Positions 11,623 through 24,800 of a stretch of 64,000 nucleotides of DNA are shown here, piece by piece. The notes below the pieces were generated by a model. It did not search any database, had not been told where the DNA came from, and saw nothing but the letters and a program-made list of their open reading frames with translations. Within the stretch, counting starts at the first letter, position 1, and every line of letters begins with the position of its first letter. This DNA comes from Cerioporus squamosus. Its lineage: Eukaryota > Basidiomycota > Agaricomycetes > Polyporales > Polyporaceae. The stretch lies in contig JABYQS010000076.1 in assembly GCA_022592435.1 (NCBI GenBank), positions 110,335 through 174,334 on the forward strand. Direction: 5' to 3'. Made by a program: the position numbers and the translations under genes.

Positions 11623-14600
11623 ATGTCTGCCAACGCGGATGCCGGCAATATGGGATCCATTCCGGCAGACGACCCGGAGTATTACTAGTGAATTCCTCAC
11701 CGCCACGAAGGACGCCACGACGGCTCGCTAACACTATTGGACTGGAAATAGCTCGGTACTCAATCTTCCCAAGACTGCATCCGAGCAGGAAGTCCGCGAA
11801 CGCTACAGGCAGCTGTCCATCGTCTTTCACCCGGACAAGCAGGTCGACGAAGCACGGAAAGAGGCAGCTACGCGACAGTTCCTCGAGGTTCAGAAGGCGT
11901 ATGAAGGTGCGTGGGTCATCGTATCCTTGTGCCGACCGCTCTCTCAAACACCCGATGCAGTCCTGTCCGACCCAGTAACACGGTGCGTACAGTCATGTAC
12001 CTACCATCCCGCGACTCGTGTTCATGTTCCATTCAGTCGTGCATATGATATACTAGGTCAGATTCGTTTCTCTACAGAGCGCGGCATGAATGTCAGCGTA
12101 CTTAGCCAGAAATGTCGCAAGGGCAAAGCGGAAACAGCCCGAACACCCTGTTGACTCCCCGACGTGCGAGTTCAATCACAGTAATGTTGTTCGGCTGGGA
12201 TGCCTAAGGCGCAATCCACGGCTGCTCCGACTCTGCTTCTGATTGCAAGGTGACCATAGGGCTGACCGACCATCAGTGCAGGTCTTGAAGGCATCGCACT
12301 CGTCCGCTCGAGTGACTTCGGCCATGTGGCGGAGGAAGAAGTAAGCAGTCCCAAGTTCTGACGCCAAACGCACGATCTTTGACGTAACTGTGCGACACCA
12401 GTTCGAAGAGGAGCTGCGACGACGACAACGCGAACTGGACCGGCTGCGGGTCGAGCAAGCCGTGTATCCGAAGGGCACCGTGACAGTTGGCATCGATGCC
12501 TCCCCTATCTTCGATGACGAGTACGAGGAAGAGGACGGCTCTCCCGTGTCCTCGTGGCAGAATTTCTGGCTTGCGCTCAGGGACGTGAGGAAGAACCAGT
12601 TCGCTGTTCGCCACCGTGTCCAGGTGAGCAACTTGATGCATGTACCACGACGAATTTGCTGACATCTGAAGGGTAGACAGAAATCAAGAAGGGAACGTCG
12701 GTCGTACTCACAAGTCGCGTTTCCTACGGATCGGGGCCCGGCAAGAGGCCAGTCGTCAGTCCCACATTGTTCGGAACTGTACGGCATCAGTACTCTCCTC
12801 GTCTGAACTTCCAGGTTAGCATGTATTCTCCGGTTCACCTTACCGTGGTTCTCATCTCTTGGGCATCACCAGGCGACGACAAGCCTCCTCAATGTCACCG
12901 GTGTCGCTCTGAAAGGTGTATACCGCGCAGACGATTACGTAGTGGCATGCCAGTCCGAGGTGCATCCTGTGATGCTCCTGCAACCCTTCACGTACCGGAG
13001 GGGCCAGACCATTCTCCTGCCACCCCTGACCGTAGCTATCTTCCGGCGTCTGTTCCCGAAGTCCCCCACGCAAGGCTCCCTGGAAGTTTCCCTCAACCCA
13101 TCCGGCCCAGGAATTTCCATAGGAGTAACATCATCAGCCTTCCACGACAGTTCTCTCGAATCGACCCTGGATGACGAGCCCCCATACGTGGAAACTGGTG
13201 TTCGCGCGCCGTCGTCGTCTGGCCTCGCTCTCTATACTAGCGACTGGCAGATTGGGTTCGATCTTGCAGGTATTTCCAGCGGGCTGAGCGGCCGTTACGG
13301 CATAACCTTGCTGGAGCTAGGCGTGCATCTGCAGACGGTGCTGCGCCTCGGTCTTGCTGGCTTGACGTGGCTGGTGGGAGGGGAGTGGCGCGGACCTAAT
13401 ACCACCATCGGTGCGAACGTCAGCGTTAACCCTGACGGCGTCGTGCTTCGCCTGGAGTGAGTCCAGTCTTCTCCGCCGTATCGTTACGCCGCTGACGGTT
13501 CTTGTAAGCGCATCCTATCACGGGCAGGCACTGTCGCTTCCAATCATTCTCTCACACGAGCACAACGAGTCCCTCGGTTTCTGGACCGCCGTGCTGCCAT
13601 GCACGGCTCTCGGGCTGTTCTACTACTTCGATCTTCGGCCTCGCCGTCGCAAACAGAGAATTGAGTCCGTGCACATTCTCATCACGTACGCCAGGCCGTA
13701 ATCCTCACGATGTCATGCAGATACCTCCACGAAGCGCGCCGTCAGTTGCGCGAAGAAAAATCGGACTTGCTTCGCCAATGGCAAGAGACCATCTACCTCC
13801 TGCAAGACACGGCGTCGAGATATATGCGCGCCGAAGAAGCATGTGATGGTGAGTCTGACTTTGTGATTGAAGAGGAGCTTACTCTGAAGACTGCCGCTTG
13901 GGTGGTTCACACAGGTCTAATTATTCTAGACGCGCGATACGGTCCATCAGAGCGGGACGAGGGGACCGAAGGCCTCGACGTGGACGTTACCATCCCCGTG
14001 CAGGCTTTAGTAAACTCGAGCCAGGTATACGTTCCGGGGAAACGGAGCAAGGTGCGCCGTCCCATTTCATCTCACTGCGCCTTCCCCGCCTCCCGATATG
14101 GCCGTTGTTGTGTGCGAGTGGCCGAAGCCCGGACCCGGAGCCTTTCTCCTATTTGACCACAGCGTCGGGTCGCGGCTGCCGTGGCGTCTCAGGCAGTTGA
14201 GCAGATTGGCGGCTGTCCCACAGGCTATAGTCGATGGCGCAGACAGCGAAGCCTGTGGTCAGCTGTCGTACGACCTCGTCCGTTGCCCCTCCAGACGCGT
14301 ACTGGACACCGAGAGAAGGGGAATTAAGGCCCGCTACGGGGCTAAGTGCCTTGTGCTCGTGGCTTGCCGCTGTTGCCGATATCTACCACCGGTGAAGGAC
14401 GGGTTCTGCCATCAGCATAGAACACTCTGCTTCAATCTGACTTCTGCGTGCTAACAAGTGCTTTCCTATCATGCTACAGGCGGGCATTCCAGGTTTCTAT
14501 GACCCCGTTGCAGGAGTCCCGAAAACGTTGCGCATACGCTATAAATTCCGCGGCCGAATGCACTACGCAGAAATTCCCGACTATATGCCGGTCGTGATTC

Positions 14601-14772
14601 CCCTGAAAGGTGCGTGCTCAGATTGGCATCTGTTCTTACCTCGTGGTGGTCGAGGCAGTCCGAGTTCTGCAATTCTGCATGAGAGCTGCGGTTCCCTGCA
14701 TCACACTGCGGGTCGAGCCTATTTCTGGAGACTGATATACTTTTATCTGTCGTAGATCACTTGGTGGAATGA
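11623..14772 (+). CDS. DNAJC11-like J-domain protein of the mitochondrial intermembrane bridging complex
   Basis: J-domain protein homologous to human DNAJC11, which associates with MICOS/SAM at mitochondrial contact sites. Thirteen exons: 11623-11687, 11752-11906, 11961-11982, 12037-12056, 12282-12340, 12402-12623, 12677-12814, 12873-13456, 13509-13664, 13721-13848, 13915-14051, 14480-14609, 14756-14772; 610 aa in one frame. J domain at residues ~20-90: YYSVLNLPKTASEQEVRERY, the HPD tripeptide in VFHPDKQ, then VLSDPVTRRAYDILG. Next comes FEEELRRRQRELDRLR and YPKGTVTVGIDASPIFDDEY (DNAJC11 signature), a long beta-rich middle with a hydrophobic stretch LGFWTAVLPCTALGLFYYFD near residue 430, a coiled segment, and the DUF3395 C-terminal domain with LIILDARYG, VTIPVQALVNSS, GIPGFYDP. 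Exons of 22 and 20 nt inside the J domain are notable; the intron 14052-14479 is unusually long (428 nt). Confidence 0.9.
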
Positions 14773-17700
14773 GGGCGCGGTCGTCCTGGCGGCTCGCGCA
14801 TGACTTTGGACGTGTCTTCTGCGATCAGTCGCGTTCATCATCATGGGGACCCACATCCCAGTCGGTCCGTCTTCCTGCTCGCCGGTCACGCCTGGGCATT
14901 TGTAACCAAGGCGTACGCTACAACCCCCGCTTACCGCTAACTTGGCAACGGTCATATAGTTATTGTATCGGGACACCGTAATCCGTAATCGAACCCCACG
15001 CACCCCCTTCTCCGCCTAGGTCTCCCCAGAACTGAAATCGGCGTCATCAGTGCGTGAAAGTTAGCTCACGCCCGCGCCAGCGGACTGGCGACGCCTTGCG
15101 TGCCACGCCCCCTTCACGAATCAGCCTTCGAGCCTTCCAACTCCGACCGAAGCCTGAAGGCGTCTTGCGATCGGAACCCGGACGCGTGCGGTGACGCCCA
15201 TTCCACTCATTCACTCGAGCACCTTTCTAGATGCGCCGCCAGCCAAGGCGACCGTCCGCATCCTCCGCTGCAACACGGGTGATTAGCTGACGGCGACCCG
15301 GCGCACGAGCAACCTCGAGCCGTCGTTCTGGCCACACAGCGGTTTCGTGAATCTTCTATGGCACGCCTGCTTCCCATCGAGGCGAGCTCGAGCATGAACG
15401 TGGGCCCCCTCGAAATCCCCTCTGGGCCTGGCACAAGCTCTTCTGGCGCGCTTCTCGCTGACGCCCTCCTTCTCCGACGGCGTGGCCGCGCTTCCCGATC
15501 TGGGCGTGCGCGAAGTCGGGTGCCCAGGCACTCGGCCGTCGTTAGACTCCTGAACAGTGTGCGTTGTTCTTGGGTGACTGAAGCCTGAAGCTTGAAGCTC
15601 CGTCGACAGCCCAGTCTGTTCGGCGAAGGGCGCAGGCTTCGGGGCGCATCTGGAGACGATCCGCATTGCCGTAGCCGGCGGGGGCGCACTGCGCAGAGGG
15701 GGTGAACGGCAAACGGTGGAGTGGACTCTGCTCGCGGGTGAGAACTGCGTTCTCACCATGCGCCGTGCGGACGGACCAGGGGTGTGGCATGGGGCGAGGA
15801 AGGCGAGAGGAGTGACTTCATCGGTCGGTCAACCTCGCTCTCGCAGATAAAAAAAAGGTATCGCGGGCCCCTTGGAAGCTCGCGGTCTTCTCGTCCGTAG
15901 ACGAGTAATGCCCCCGCACTGCACCCCGGCCCATCGCTGCATTGATCAGTCGCAGATGGGAGTAGGTTTTCCCGCCTTGTGGGCGTGCGGTCGTGGCCCC
16001 TCGAATCGCCGACGAGCCATTCGCGGCGAAGTTTATGCACATCGCTGCATTCACGCGGCAGCGCATGCCGGGCCAGGGCCACCCACAAGCGGGCGTAGAG
16101 AGGAGCTGGTGAGTCTTCGCACAGGTCGTCATACAAAGCAGCTCTTCCGCAGGCTCCGTCGTTTCTGCGTATACGTACCTCGTTCGCATGCGAGGTGTGC
16201 AGGCGGGTGTGCTCTGCGATGGCGTATCGCGTGATATTCGGCGGAGTAAGGGCTGCTTCCCGGTCCTTCTGGAGAGCCTGGGCTATGGGAGAATGGCGAG
16301 ATGCGCGCCGCCTGCGTCTGGGGCGCAGCCGTCAACTGGCGGGAAGATAGATGAAGGTGTTCATGTGGACCGCGGTCGCAGGGGAGACTCGCTTGTCTTC
16401 TCCCGCGATGCTTTGCGCTCGCGTCAGAAGGGGAGCGTGTTTTCGAGCCCGTGCCACGCCGGCACGCATCCGGTGCCCAATCGCCTGGGGGCGAACGTGG
16501 AATAAGCGTGCAGACACTGACGTGGGTACGTGATCTGGCCTACGTGATCACCGACCCCTCGCTGGCTCGCCAGGGCCCCGACGATGACAAGTTTGCGTTT
16601 CCCTTCCCATGCACGGGTCCTGTCTGTGGACACCACCGTCCGCACCCAGCGAATGCCCTGCTCGCCGCTGTACATGCCACGATCGCTGGTGCGCATCTTG
16701 GCCATGTGTGGCGCGGAGGGTGGGCTTTCGCTCGCACAACGCCCGTTCGAGCAGGCGTGAGCGCAGAGCTGGGAGTGCGGACTTGGAGAAGCTTCCGGGT
16801 GCGACTGGTGGCGTAGCGAGGTTCTGATTGCAGACTGGGGCCGTGCGGACGTATTGCGTGCCGCTGTTGTTCTCACTCGGGTGGCAGAGGCGAGGGCGCA
16901 GGACCGCGGAGGAGAGCTGGTCGCGGGAAGGGAGACACTGCGCAGGCGACGCGACGTCGCGGTTGGCTGCCGGTGGCAGGGATCAGGCAGCTGGACGCAG
17001 GCGCAGTCTCGCAGAGAGCGCGTCGGGCAAGCGCGCGGGAAGCAGACAAAGTTGAAGGACAGCGCGAGTTGCCGCAGACGATCGGTCCGGCTAATAAGGG
17101 AGGATGCTCCCACGGTCAATCTAATCTAATAGATTGAGTGGCGAGCTGTGTACGTACGGCCCTGATTTGGGCTGCACCTGGCTGCACGCTCGCGGGAGCA
17201 ATGCAGGCCTCCTCCTCGGCGGAGCACTCGGGTCCGTCCGCCGCCCCCAGCTCAGCGCCCTCAGCGCCCTCCGCGGTCGGCTGCCTCCCGCGCACTCTGC
17301 GCAGCGGCTATCATGCGCCATCAGCCAGGACAGATAAATGCTCGCGCACGGGAGCTGCGGGCGTGAAGCGGACGCGGGCGCGCGGCAATCACCCCTCGCG
17401 AACACAGAACAAGGGCAGGCCAGACGCGCGGGCTGATACACTTGGGTGGCGTATGATGTTGGGACGGATGGACATGATGGGAACAGAGGAGGATGTTTCG
17501 GACGACGGGCTGCGCGGGCGTGCGGGGGCGAGGCGAGAGACTCGGAGGGGAGTCCGTCGCACAGGGCCGCCCTCGCAGCGCTAGCGGTTTGCGGATTCAG
17601 ACCCCGATCTGCGGAGTTGCGTTTAATTTCTGGCGCCAAAGTTAATGCAAACTCAATCGGGAGCCTTCTTGAGATTCGGGGATCCCCTGCTTGATTTGGT

Positions 17701-17832
17701 CCCTGGCTCCTGCTTAACCTTTCTTGAGCCACGAGCAGGGCCCGGTGCGAGCGCTTGGCACAAATATAAATGTCCGCCCCGCCCCCACAGCCGCCCCCTT
17801 CTCGACCCATCACCCCTCGCCTCCGGTCCCCC
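14773..17832. other. 3 kb gene-free region upstream of the WOPR gene
   Basis: No ORF here has a recognisable family, splice pattern or codon-like structure; open frames on both strands arise from high GC. The region precedes a developmental transcription factor, for which very long upstream regulatory regions are common in fungi (known for WOR1-type genes). Pyrimidine-rich leader-like sequence begins around 17780. An unrecognised ncRNA cannot be excluded. Confidence 0.5.
17765..17770 (+). promoter_or_regulatory. TATA box of the WOPR gene
   Basis: TATAAA lies 63 nt upstream of the ATG at 17833 in otherwise GC-rich DNA. An in-frame ATG at 17770 overlaps the box, which makes the downstream ATG the better start. 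Confidence 0.55.
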
Positions 17833-19366
17833 ATGCAGCACCCCACCCTCACAAACGTCCGCATACGCTCCACCCGCGATGCCCTCCAAATATTCTACGC
17901 CGTCGCGCGCAACATCCTCCCCATGACCACCCGCAGGCTTGACGCCGAAGAGCGGCGAGCGTGCGTCTACTGCTCTTTTCTGTCTAGATCTCCCTGTGCT
18001 CATGTCGTTTCTAGCATCACCTCTGGATGCGTGTACATCTGGGAGGAGCGCTGTGCAAACTCCGAGGCCACTGGTATGGGCATGGAACGATGGTACGCAC
18101 GCATATAGTCTGTGGCGCGCACAATCCTGATTGATTCCTTCTATCCAGGACTGACGGCATGGGCTGGGGACCAAGCCGAGTCCGCGACGTGAGTCTGGCG
18201 TGCCTTGTATGTGAGAGCTCGCCTGACGGTCGTCTTTCTTCGCGCAGGAGTTCCTCTTCTACCACCAACGCGAGAACGAAGTCCACGAAGACCCGAATAA
18301 CCCCTCCGCGCGTTGGGCAAGCATGATGCGGTACGTATCCCTGCCAGACTGGGGAGTCATCGGGTGAGCTGACGGCAGCCTCTGTTCGGTTCCAGAAGGC
18401 GCGATACACGGGGCAATCTCCCCTTCTCCAGGTCCGAGGCCGAACGTCTTATCAAACAGACGTACAGTGTGCATGTATCTCTTCCCGAAGACCGGCCGCG
18501 AGGCATCACGCGGAAATGGCATCTGAGTGAGTGTGCACTTGTCACGGCGGGGTCGAGAGTTCTGACGCCCCCTTCCAGCCGCCTACTTCAGCCAGACGAC
18601 CCTCGACAGCCTCGGCACGATAGACTCCATTCCCGGCGTTGGCGACGTCCCGGTGCCGGAGGGCATGTTCAAGAGCGCAAGAGCGAGCAAAATCAACAAG
18701 CGCAACGACCCTATGCCCGTGGAAGACATCGGGGCTGCGACTCACGAACCCTGGAGCATGAGCATGCCGCCATCCCTACCCCCATATGGCCAGTCTCCTC
18801 CCAAGTGGGCTACAGGCTCTCCCCAGCCCGCACATATCCCTCGTCAGGTGTCCGATCCTTACACCGCAGCGCAGAACGCGTATCCCACTCCGCGAAGCTC
18901 GTACGAGTCCGCTGACTACTCGGCTCGTCCGCTCTCTTCTCATACGAACTACTCGGCTGCGCCGCTTCCTGCACCCCTACCGAACCTTCACGATACGGGG
19001 CTCACCGGGTACCGCGATCCCTCCCCGTACACGCACTCGTCGTGCTCGTCGTCCGAGCCCGGCACGTCTCCGCGGACGTTTTCGTCCCCACTCACCCCAC
19101 CGTCTAACGCCCCTTTGCCTCTCAAGGCGGACAAACCTGGACCCAAGCTTGTCCCGCTCTCGTATCTCCAGAGCCTCCAGCAGCAGGTCCGGCCGCGCGA
19201 TCCGTTGGACGAGCTTGCGCTCAAGCGATTCTCGACTCCCGATGCAAACGAATCACATCGACGCTCGTGGGCTGCGAGTCCGCTGACGCCGCATGCGTCG
19301 CCGTACGAGCGGTTCGAGGAAGACGATGCGAAACCGACGCTCCTCCGTGGCGGCTCGCGGTGGTGA
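17833..19366 (+). CDS. WOPR-domain transcription factor (Gti1/Pac2, Wor1/Ryp1 family)
   Basis: Sequence-specific DNA-binding regulator; WOPR proteins are master switches of morphology, sporulation or virulence in fungi. Six exons: 17833-17960, 18015-18092, 18149-18188, 18248-18330, 18396-18526, 18579-19366; 415 aa without frameshift. WOPRa half: NVRIRSTRDALQIFYAVARN, ILPMTTRRLDAEERR, SGCVYIWEE, ERWTDGMGWGPSRV. WOPRb half: EAERLIKQTYSVHV and GITRKWHLTAYFSQTTLDSL. The rest is a low-complexity Pro/Ser/Tyr-rich tail, usual for the family. The threonine and lysine expected in the PKA-like motif after the first helix are not obvious. It could be the Gti1/Pac2 or the Wor1 branch; the short WOPRb and the PPSLPP tail do not decide. 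Preceded by 3 kb without genes, suggesting complex control. Confidence 0.88.
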
Positions 19367-21343
19367 ACGTCGCAGGTGCTGCGTGAAAAGAGGGGCACGC
19401 ATTCCGTCATCTTCTCCTGCAGTCCCCACCCTACAACTAGCCGTGGCAGGCCCGCAGAATCGCTCGGGCGTGAGCGTGATCACGGGGTGCCATCTCAGCG
19501 TGCAGGGCGTCAGCGGTCTAGGCCTCCCGTCCTCTCGCGTCCCAACGTGGAGCACTCGTTCTTCTCTCATCACGGCTTCTTGTCCCCCTGCGCCTGCAGA
19601 CGGCGCACGATGCAAGATACAAGATGCGGATGCGAGCGGTGTTCCTTGTCGTTCGCCCGTCCATCAGACGGTCGGAGCGTCGTATCACGGCCCTTTCCTT
19701 CCATGCCCTCACGCCGTTCGCATCTGTCGTGCACCATGCGATCCGCACACTCCTCGTGCGGCCACCCGACGACTCTCCACCGGCCCGTCCAGCCATTTGT
19801 GCTGCCGGCCAATCAAATCATTCGTGCTCGTCAAGCCTAGTCCCTTCTGCGCCCTCATGTACCGTGTACTGTACCTCACCCTTACTTATTGCTGCCCTCA
19901 GTCCCTCCTCGCTCCTACCCTCACACGCCCCTTACCACGACCCGAACGAAAGAACGTTCCACCTGGACCATACCCTCTCTATTCCCATCTAGCGTGCGTT
20001 CCGTATCTCTGCGTGCTCGTCTCCTACATCATTGTGCCATCTTACATGCCCTCCCTCCGTCCAAGCGTCTTGATCTACTTGGTGTTTGTCTACGCTTCGC
20101 TTGCTCTTCCCTTGGTCCTCATTGTCTGCTTGATATTCTCTCGGTCTTTCTCAGTCCCACACAGTTTGCATACCCCCATGACCGCCACCCAGCCCACATC
20201 CTCCTCCACTGCTCGGACTCGACTGTAATCTACAAAAATGTACGCTTACCATACCCCGCCCTTACTCGAACATCGACGGGCCTGTATTCATCTCATGCTC
20301 AGAATCGAATCGCTAGTCACCTGCCTCGCCCGTTCGACCTCCGTATCTCCACTCGCATTCAAATCCACCCCTCCGGGTCGCCACCGTGTTTCAGACGGAC
20401 GGCCCCATGTGCGACGTCTGCGCTCTCCCGAGCACGCCGACGTCGAGTAAACGAATACGCTTCCCCAAGCAGCGAACGGCCACCGTCTCGCCCTAGGCCC
20501 CAGGAACCCAATCGCAACCTTGACCCAACGTTCGCCCAGGGGAGAAGCGTTGCGCCAGTCGCCACCTCCTTCCGGCGGCGCGTCTTTCAGCCACAAAGTC
20601 GATCCGGCCGTGGGCCAGACCTCGCTCGGGTGCACCCGGTGTCGTCGCAATCGTTCAGGCTCGCAGGAGTTTTTCATTGAGTTGAGACTCGAGAGCAACT
20701 CGAGAGTCAGAGACAAGTCAGAGAGGACTCACGTCGACGTTATGGTTACATACGCCGCTCGATCGAGGGCGCGTACCGCGGCGCCAGTGTTACTTAGTGG
20801 GAGCTCGGTCGGTCGGACCTGGTCCGAGCCGGGAGACGACGAGCGTCGAGCGGAGACGAACATGAACATGAACACGCCCACGCTTCGATCGCGCGCGATC
20901 GCCACTCTATCGACGTGCGCTCCTGGACCCTGGACCAGGACCGGGCGTGGGCGCACCGTGCTTACGCCTATTCCTTAAGCGGGTACGTACGGGCCCTATG
21001 CTGCAGGCGAGGATAACGCTGGATAACGTTAACTGTATCTGGCGTCAGCGTCCGTCTCCGCGTCCGCGTCCGACGGTGAGCCTAGTACGTGTGCGTGTGT
21101 ACTTGACGTGAGGTCCTCGGAGTCGAATGGCTTGACGCCACGCGGACACCGAGCACTCAGCCCGCCTCTTCCCGATGTCAGACCGTCGCGACATGTCGGG
21201 TGGTTCGGGGGACCGCGCGGCCGCGGCTGAAGGTGGCCAAAATCACGATCCACCGTCTCTGCATGCATGGAAGTCTCGATCGGCAAGACTTGCAGAAAAA
21301 ATACAAGGGGGCGGCGGGAGAGGAGGCGCTTGGCCCAAAGTGT
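19367..21343. other. Gene-free region, probable 3' UTR plus intergenic DNA
   Basis: About 2 kb between the WOPR stop codon and element A. The first 1.2 kb is strongly pyrimidine-rich on the plus strand (many CCCTC and CTCGT runs), so long open frames appear in it but none matches a family. A long 3' UTR of the WOPR gene is possible. Its right end is the insertion site of the retrotransposon. Confidence 0.45.
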
Positions 21344-21719
21344 TGTTGGCGCGCTGTCTGCGTCATGTTTGTTCGTGTTTGTACTCTTATCTCGCCGTAC
21401 AGCTACGCGTTCCCCGAGTCACCTCTTCCTCCTCCCTCTTCGTCATTTCATTCCTAGCTTGCCACTTCGTCTATCTCCTTGGACGTTGGTCGACACTCGT
21501 AGCGTCGATCTCGTCTTGTAGCTCGACCTCGACCCCTCCTTCCTCCACCATGAAGTCATCCCGAGGCCGGAGGGCTTCGTACTTCTTGCTGACGATATTG
21601 TATTAGTACGAACGAACCCGCATGTATATTAGGACCACGAACGTACCCGAATACGACAGATCTCCGCCTCGTCTTCGAGTTCACCGGCCTGAACCCCGAA
21701 AAGACTGGGCGTCACCACA
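21344..21719 (+). repeat. 5' LTR of element A
   Basis: 376 nt, TG...CA ends, same sequence as 26858-27233. Contains the element's promoter in principle; ATATTGTATTAG at its 3' half is the only TATA-like stretch. Confidence 0.95.
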
Positions 21720-21734
21720 CTTGGCCAAGTGTGG
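21715..21734. other. 20-nt perfect palindrome at the LTR/internal junction of element A (primer-binding region)
   Basis: CCACACTTGG is followed immediately by its reverse complement CCAAGTGTGG. The first five bases are the end of the LTR, the remainder is the start of the internal region where the primer-binding site lies. No initiator-tRNA complement is evident; TGGCCAAG or TGGGGTATC could be read as tRNA-type sites. Confidence 0.7.
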
Positions 21735-21890
21735 GGTATCAACTTCCTCGCACTCACCTTCGAGCTCGACGCTCGCCGCTTACTCCTTCTGCTTAACCTC
21801 CTTGCCTCTCTCGTCATCCTCGCACTCCGGGTACGCCGTAAGTAGCGCTACACATACACCCCCTCCCGTACCAAGTGCGCCGTCAATCTG

Positions 21891-24800
21891 ATGGAGAACC
21901 CTAACCAGGACCTCCTTGCGAACCTCGCCGCTTCTCTCCCCGAGGACGCGTACAACGCCCTCGCCGCCATACTTCAGCAGGTTGATCAGCGACTGAACGC
22001 CGCCCAGCAGCCTGCTCCGCCTCCCATCCCTGTCATCACTGCCCCGGAACTCCGCGACACTCTCCAACAAGCCTTCGCCTCCGCCAACTTCCATATCCAA
22101 CAGCCCCCTCCACAACACGCTCCCACTACCACCTCTCGGCCCAACACCATCAAGGCCGAGCCGCCGCACTTTCACGGCAAAGAATCCGAAGATGTTAGTG
22201 CCTGGCTGCTCTTGACGGAAGACTACTTACGCGGACTTCACATTCCAGAAGCCGACTGGTCGCTGCAAGTGCCTATGCTCTTCAGAGGCGAGGCAATGCG
22301 TTGGTACGTCGCGCTGAAGAAGAAGCTTGGCCGACCTCTGGCCTGGGCTGAGCTGCGCACGGAGCTGAAGACGAAGTTCGACTCTCCACTCCGAGTTGAA
22401 TCCCTCCGCAACGAGCTACGCTCGCTTCAATTCAAAGGCAACCTTCCCCGATATGTCTCGTCATTCCGCGACATCGAGACGCAGATTCCGGAGACCGAGA
22501 TGACGTTCGGCGATAGGCTCGCGAACTTCCTCGCGCACCTCCCTGCGGACCACGCCCGTGACATTCGACGCGACAAGCCGAAGAACGTAGAGGAGATGTA
22601 CTTCGCTGCCCGTGAGCTCCACCGGCTCTCGACGCTGCATCCAGGTCGGACCTCGATTGGAAGCAACATCTCAGGTTCGCAGCGGAAGCACTCGAAGCCC
22701 TCGCGCTCCTCGTACTCACCGTTCCCATCTGCTCCCCCACCAGTCACCGCAACTGCTGGCTCGTCCATCAATAGCGACCCGACTCCGATGGACCTCGACG
22801 CAATGGAGAACCGACCTGCGCGTCCGAATGGTCAAGGATCATCGTCGGGAAGCCGTACCGCGAGTAACAGGGTACGTTGCTACAACTGCAACCGGACTGG
22901 ACATATCTCACGCGAATGTCGCGCTCCGCGCAAACCTCGTCCGCAGGAACTCCATCTCTTCGAGACAGAATCTAGCGAGACCGACTCCGACAAGCAGTCA
23001 GGGGACGACCAGGATGACGAGCAGGAAGACGAGCAGGAAGATGAGCAGGAGACGGACGAAACCTCTGTGGATAGCGGAGCCCTTGCCGATGCGGAGGATA
23101 ATGAAGACTCGGACTGGTTGGGCTACGACAACGACGATGAAAGTCTCTATGTCCTTAACCTCGATGACGCTGCCGACAGCAACCAGGAGCTGCCCGTCTA
23201 CCATGTCCAAATCCCCTCGCATCGTCGTATGTACCGCGGAGAGTTGCGTCGCACGCCCACCATCATTGACACCGGTGCCGCTTGCTGCTATGTCAAGCCA
23301 GCTGTCATCGACGACGTTGGGATCGAGGTGATTCCCATCATGCCGCGCACCGTCCATGGCGCAGGCACCACCTCGACCTCGTCACTGGCTCGCTTCAATA
23401 TCAAGATAGGCAGTGTCGTGCGACCTGTCGTTGCCTATGTCCTGGACAACAACCGACTGCGGTACGACCTTGTCCTTGGACAGGACTGGCTTCGTCGTTA
23501 CCGTGCTGTTCCCGAGTGGGAGACCTCGTCTTGGTTCATCACCGACCCTATTACAGCACAGACTGTACGGCTCACATCAAGCCCATCGTCGCGCGCACCT
23601 TCCGTTCGCCTTCCTGGAACTCCATCCCCACCGCTGAGCCTTGGTTCCCAGGCTCGTCTCTCACGCAGCAGCAGCTCCAGTTCTAATGCTTCCCGCTCCT
23701 TCGACCGTGTTCGCTATCGACGCCGCTCTGCAGCCTTCCCTCTCTACAACGACCCTCTCTACCTCTTGGTTCTCGACGCACCAGAAGAACCGACTGAGAA
23801 GGTCCAACCGAAGGCGAATATTCGGACGAAAATTGCATCCGCAGCGCAGTCCATCGGTGAACGCCTCCGTGCCCTGGCGAAGAAGCGTTATCCGAAGCTC
23901 TTCCGTGATAAGGTACGCTTTGACGAGATCCCGAAGACTCGCGTTACTCATGTCATTGACACGGGTGATGCGCAGCCTGTCCGTGCGACTGGACGACCGC
24001 ACTCTCCGCCGGAGCATGAAGAGATCCGCACCTTTGTCAAGGAGGGACTCGAGAATGGCATCATCGAGCCTAGCAGCTCCCCATGGTCAGCTCCGATTCT
24101 CTTCGCTAAGAAGAAGGATGGTACTAACCGTGTCTGTGTCGACTACCGTCGCCTCAATGCCCTCACTGTCAAAATGCTTATCCACTCCCTCGCATTGACG
24201 ACAGTTACCAGCAACTCGACGGTGCTGCCTGGTTCACGATGCTCGACTTACGGTCAGGGTACTGGCAGATCCCGATCGAGGAGAAGTCGCGTCCCAAGAC
24301 AGCCTTCGCCACTCGCTTCGGCCACTTCCAGTTCCGTGTCATGGAGTTTGGCCTTTGCAACGCACCCGCTACGTTCCAAGCATGGGTCAATGACATCCTG
24401 AAACCCTACCTCGACCGCTGTGTCATTGTGTATCTGGACGACATCATGATCTATTCCCCGACCAAGGAACGTCATGTCCTCGATGTCCTCAATGTTCTCA
24501 GCACCCTCAACGACTACGGCATCATCCTCAATGAGAAGAAGTGTCGCTTCGCACTTGAAGAGGTACTGTACCTTGGCCACCTTGTCTCTCGAGGAGGAAT
24601 TCGCCCTGATCCTGATAAGGTTTCAGCCATCACAAGCTGGCCTCGTCCGACGACCATCACACACGTCCGCGGGTTCCTTAACCTCGCCGGCTACTACCGT
24701 CGCTTCATCAATGCTTTCGCGCGTATTGCGGGTCCTCTGTATGACTTGTTGAAGGGCAGCCCACGCAAGGGCGCACCTGTGGAATGGTCAGCCGCTTGCG

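Noticed and set aside
12057..12119. Coding exon ERGMNVSVLSQK after the J domain
   Set aside because: It would need a 23-nt intron before it and leaves the frame wrong; splicing 12056 to 12282 gives YDILGLEGIAL in frame.
17770..17832. Upstream in-frame ATG for the WOPR gene
   Set aside because: It overlaps the TATA box at 17765-17770, so it would lie upstream of the transcription start.
17121..17873. 250-codon minus-strand ORF upstream of WOPR
   Set aside because: Composition reflects GC-rich DNA; it overlaps the WOPR promoter and first exon and has no motif.
19293..20680. Overlapping long plus-strand ORFs after the WOPR gene
   Set aside because: They consist of Pro/Ser/Arg-rich translation of pyrimidine-rich DNA, have no domain and overlap each other; probably UTR or intergenic.
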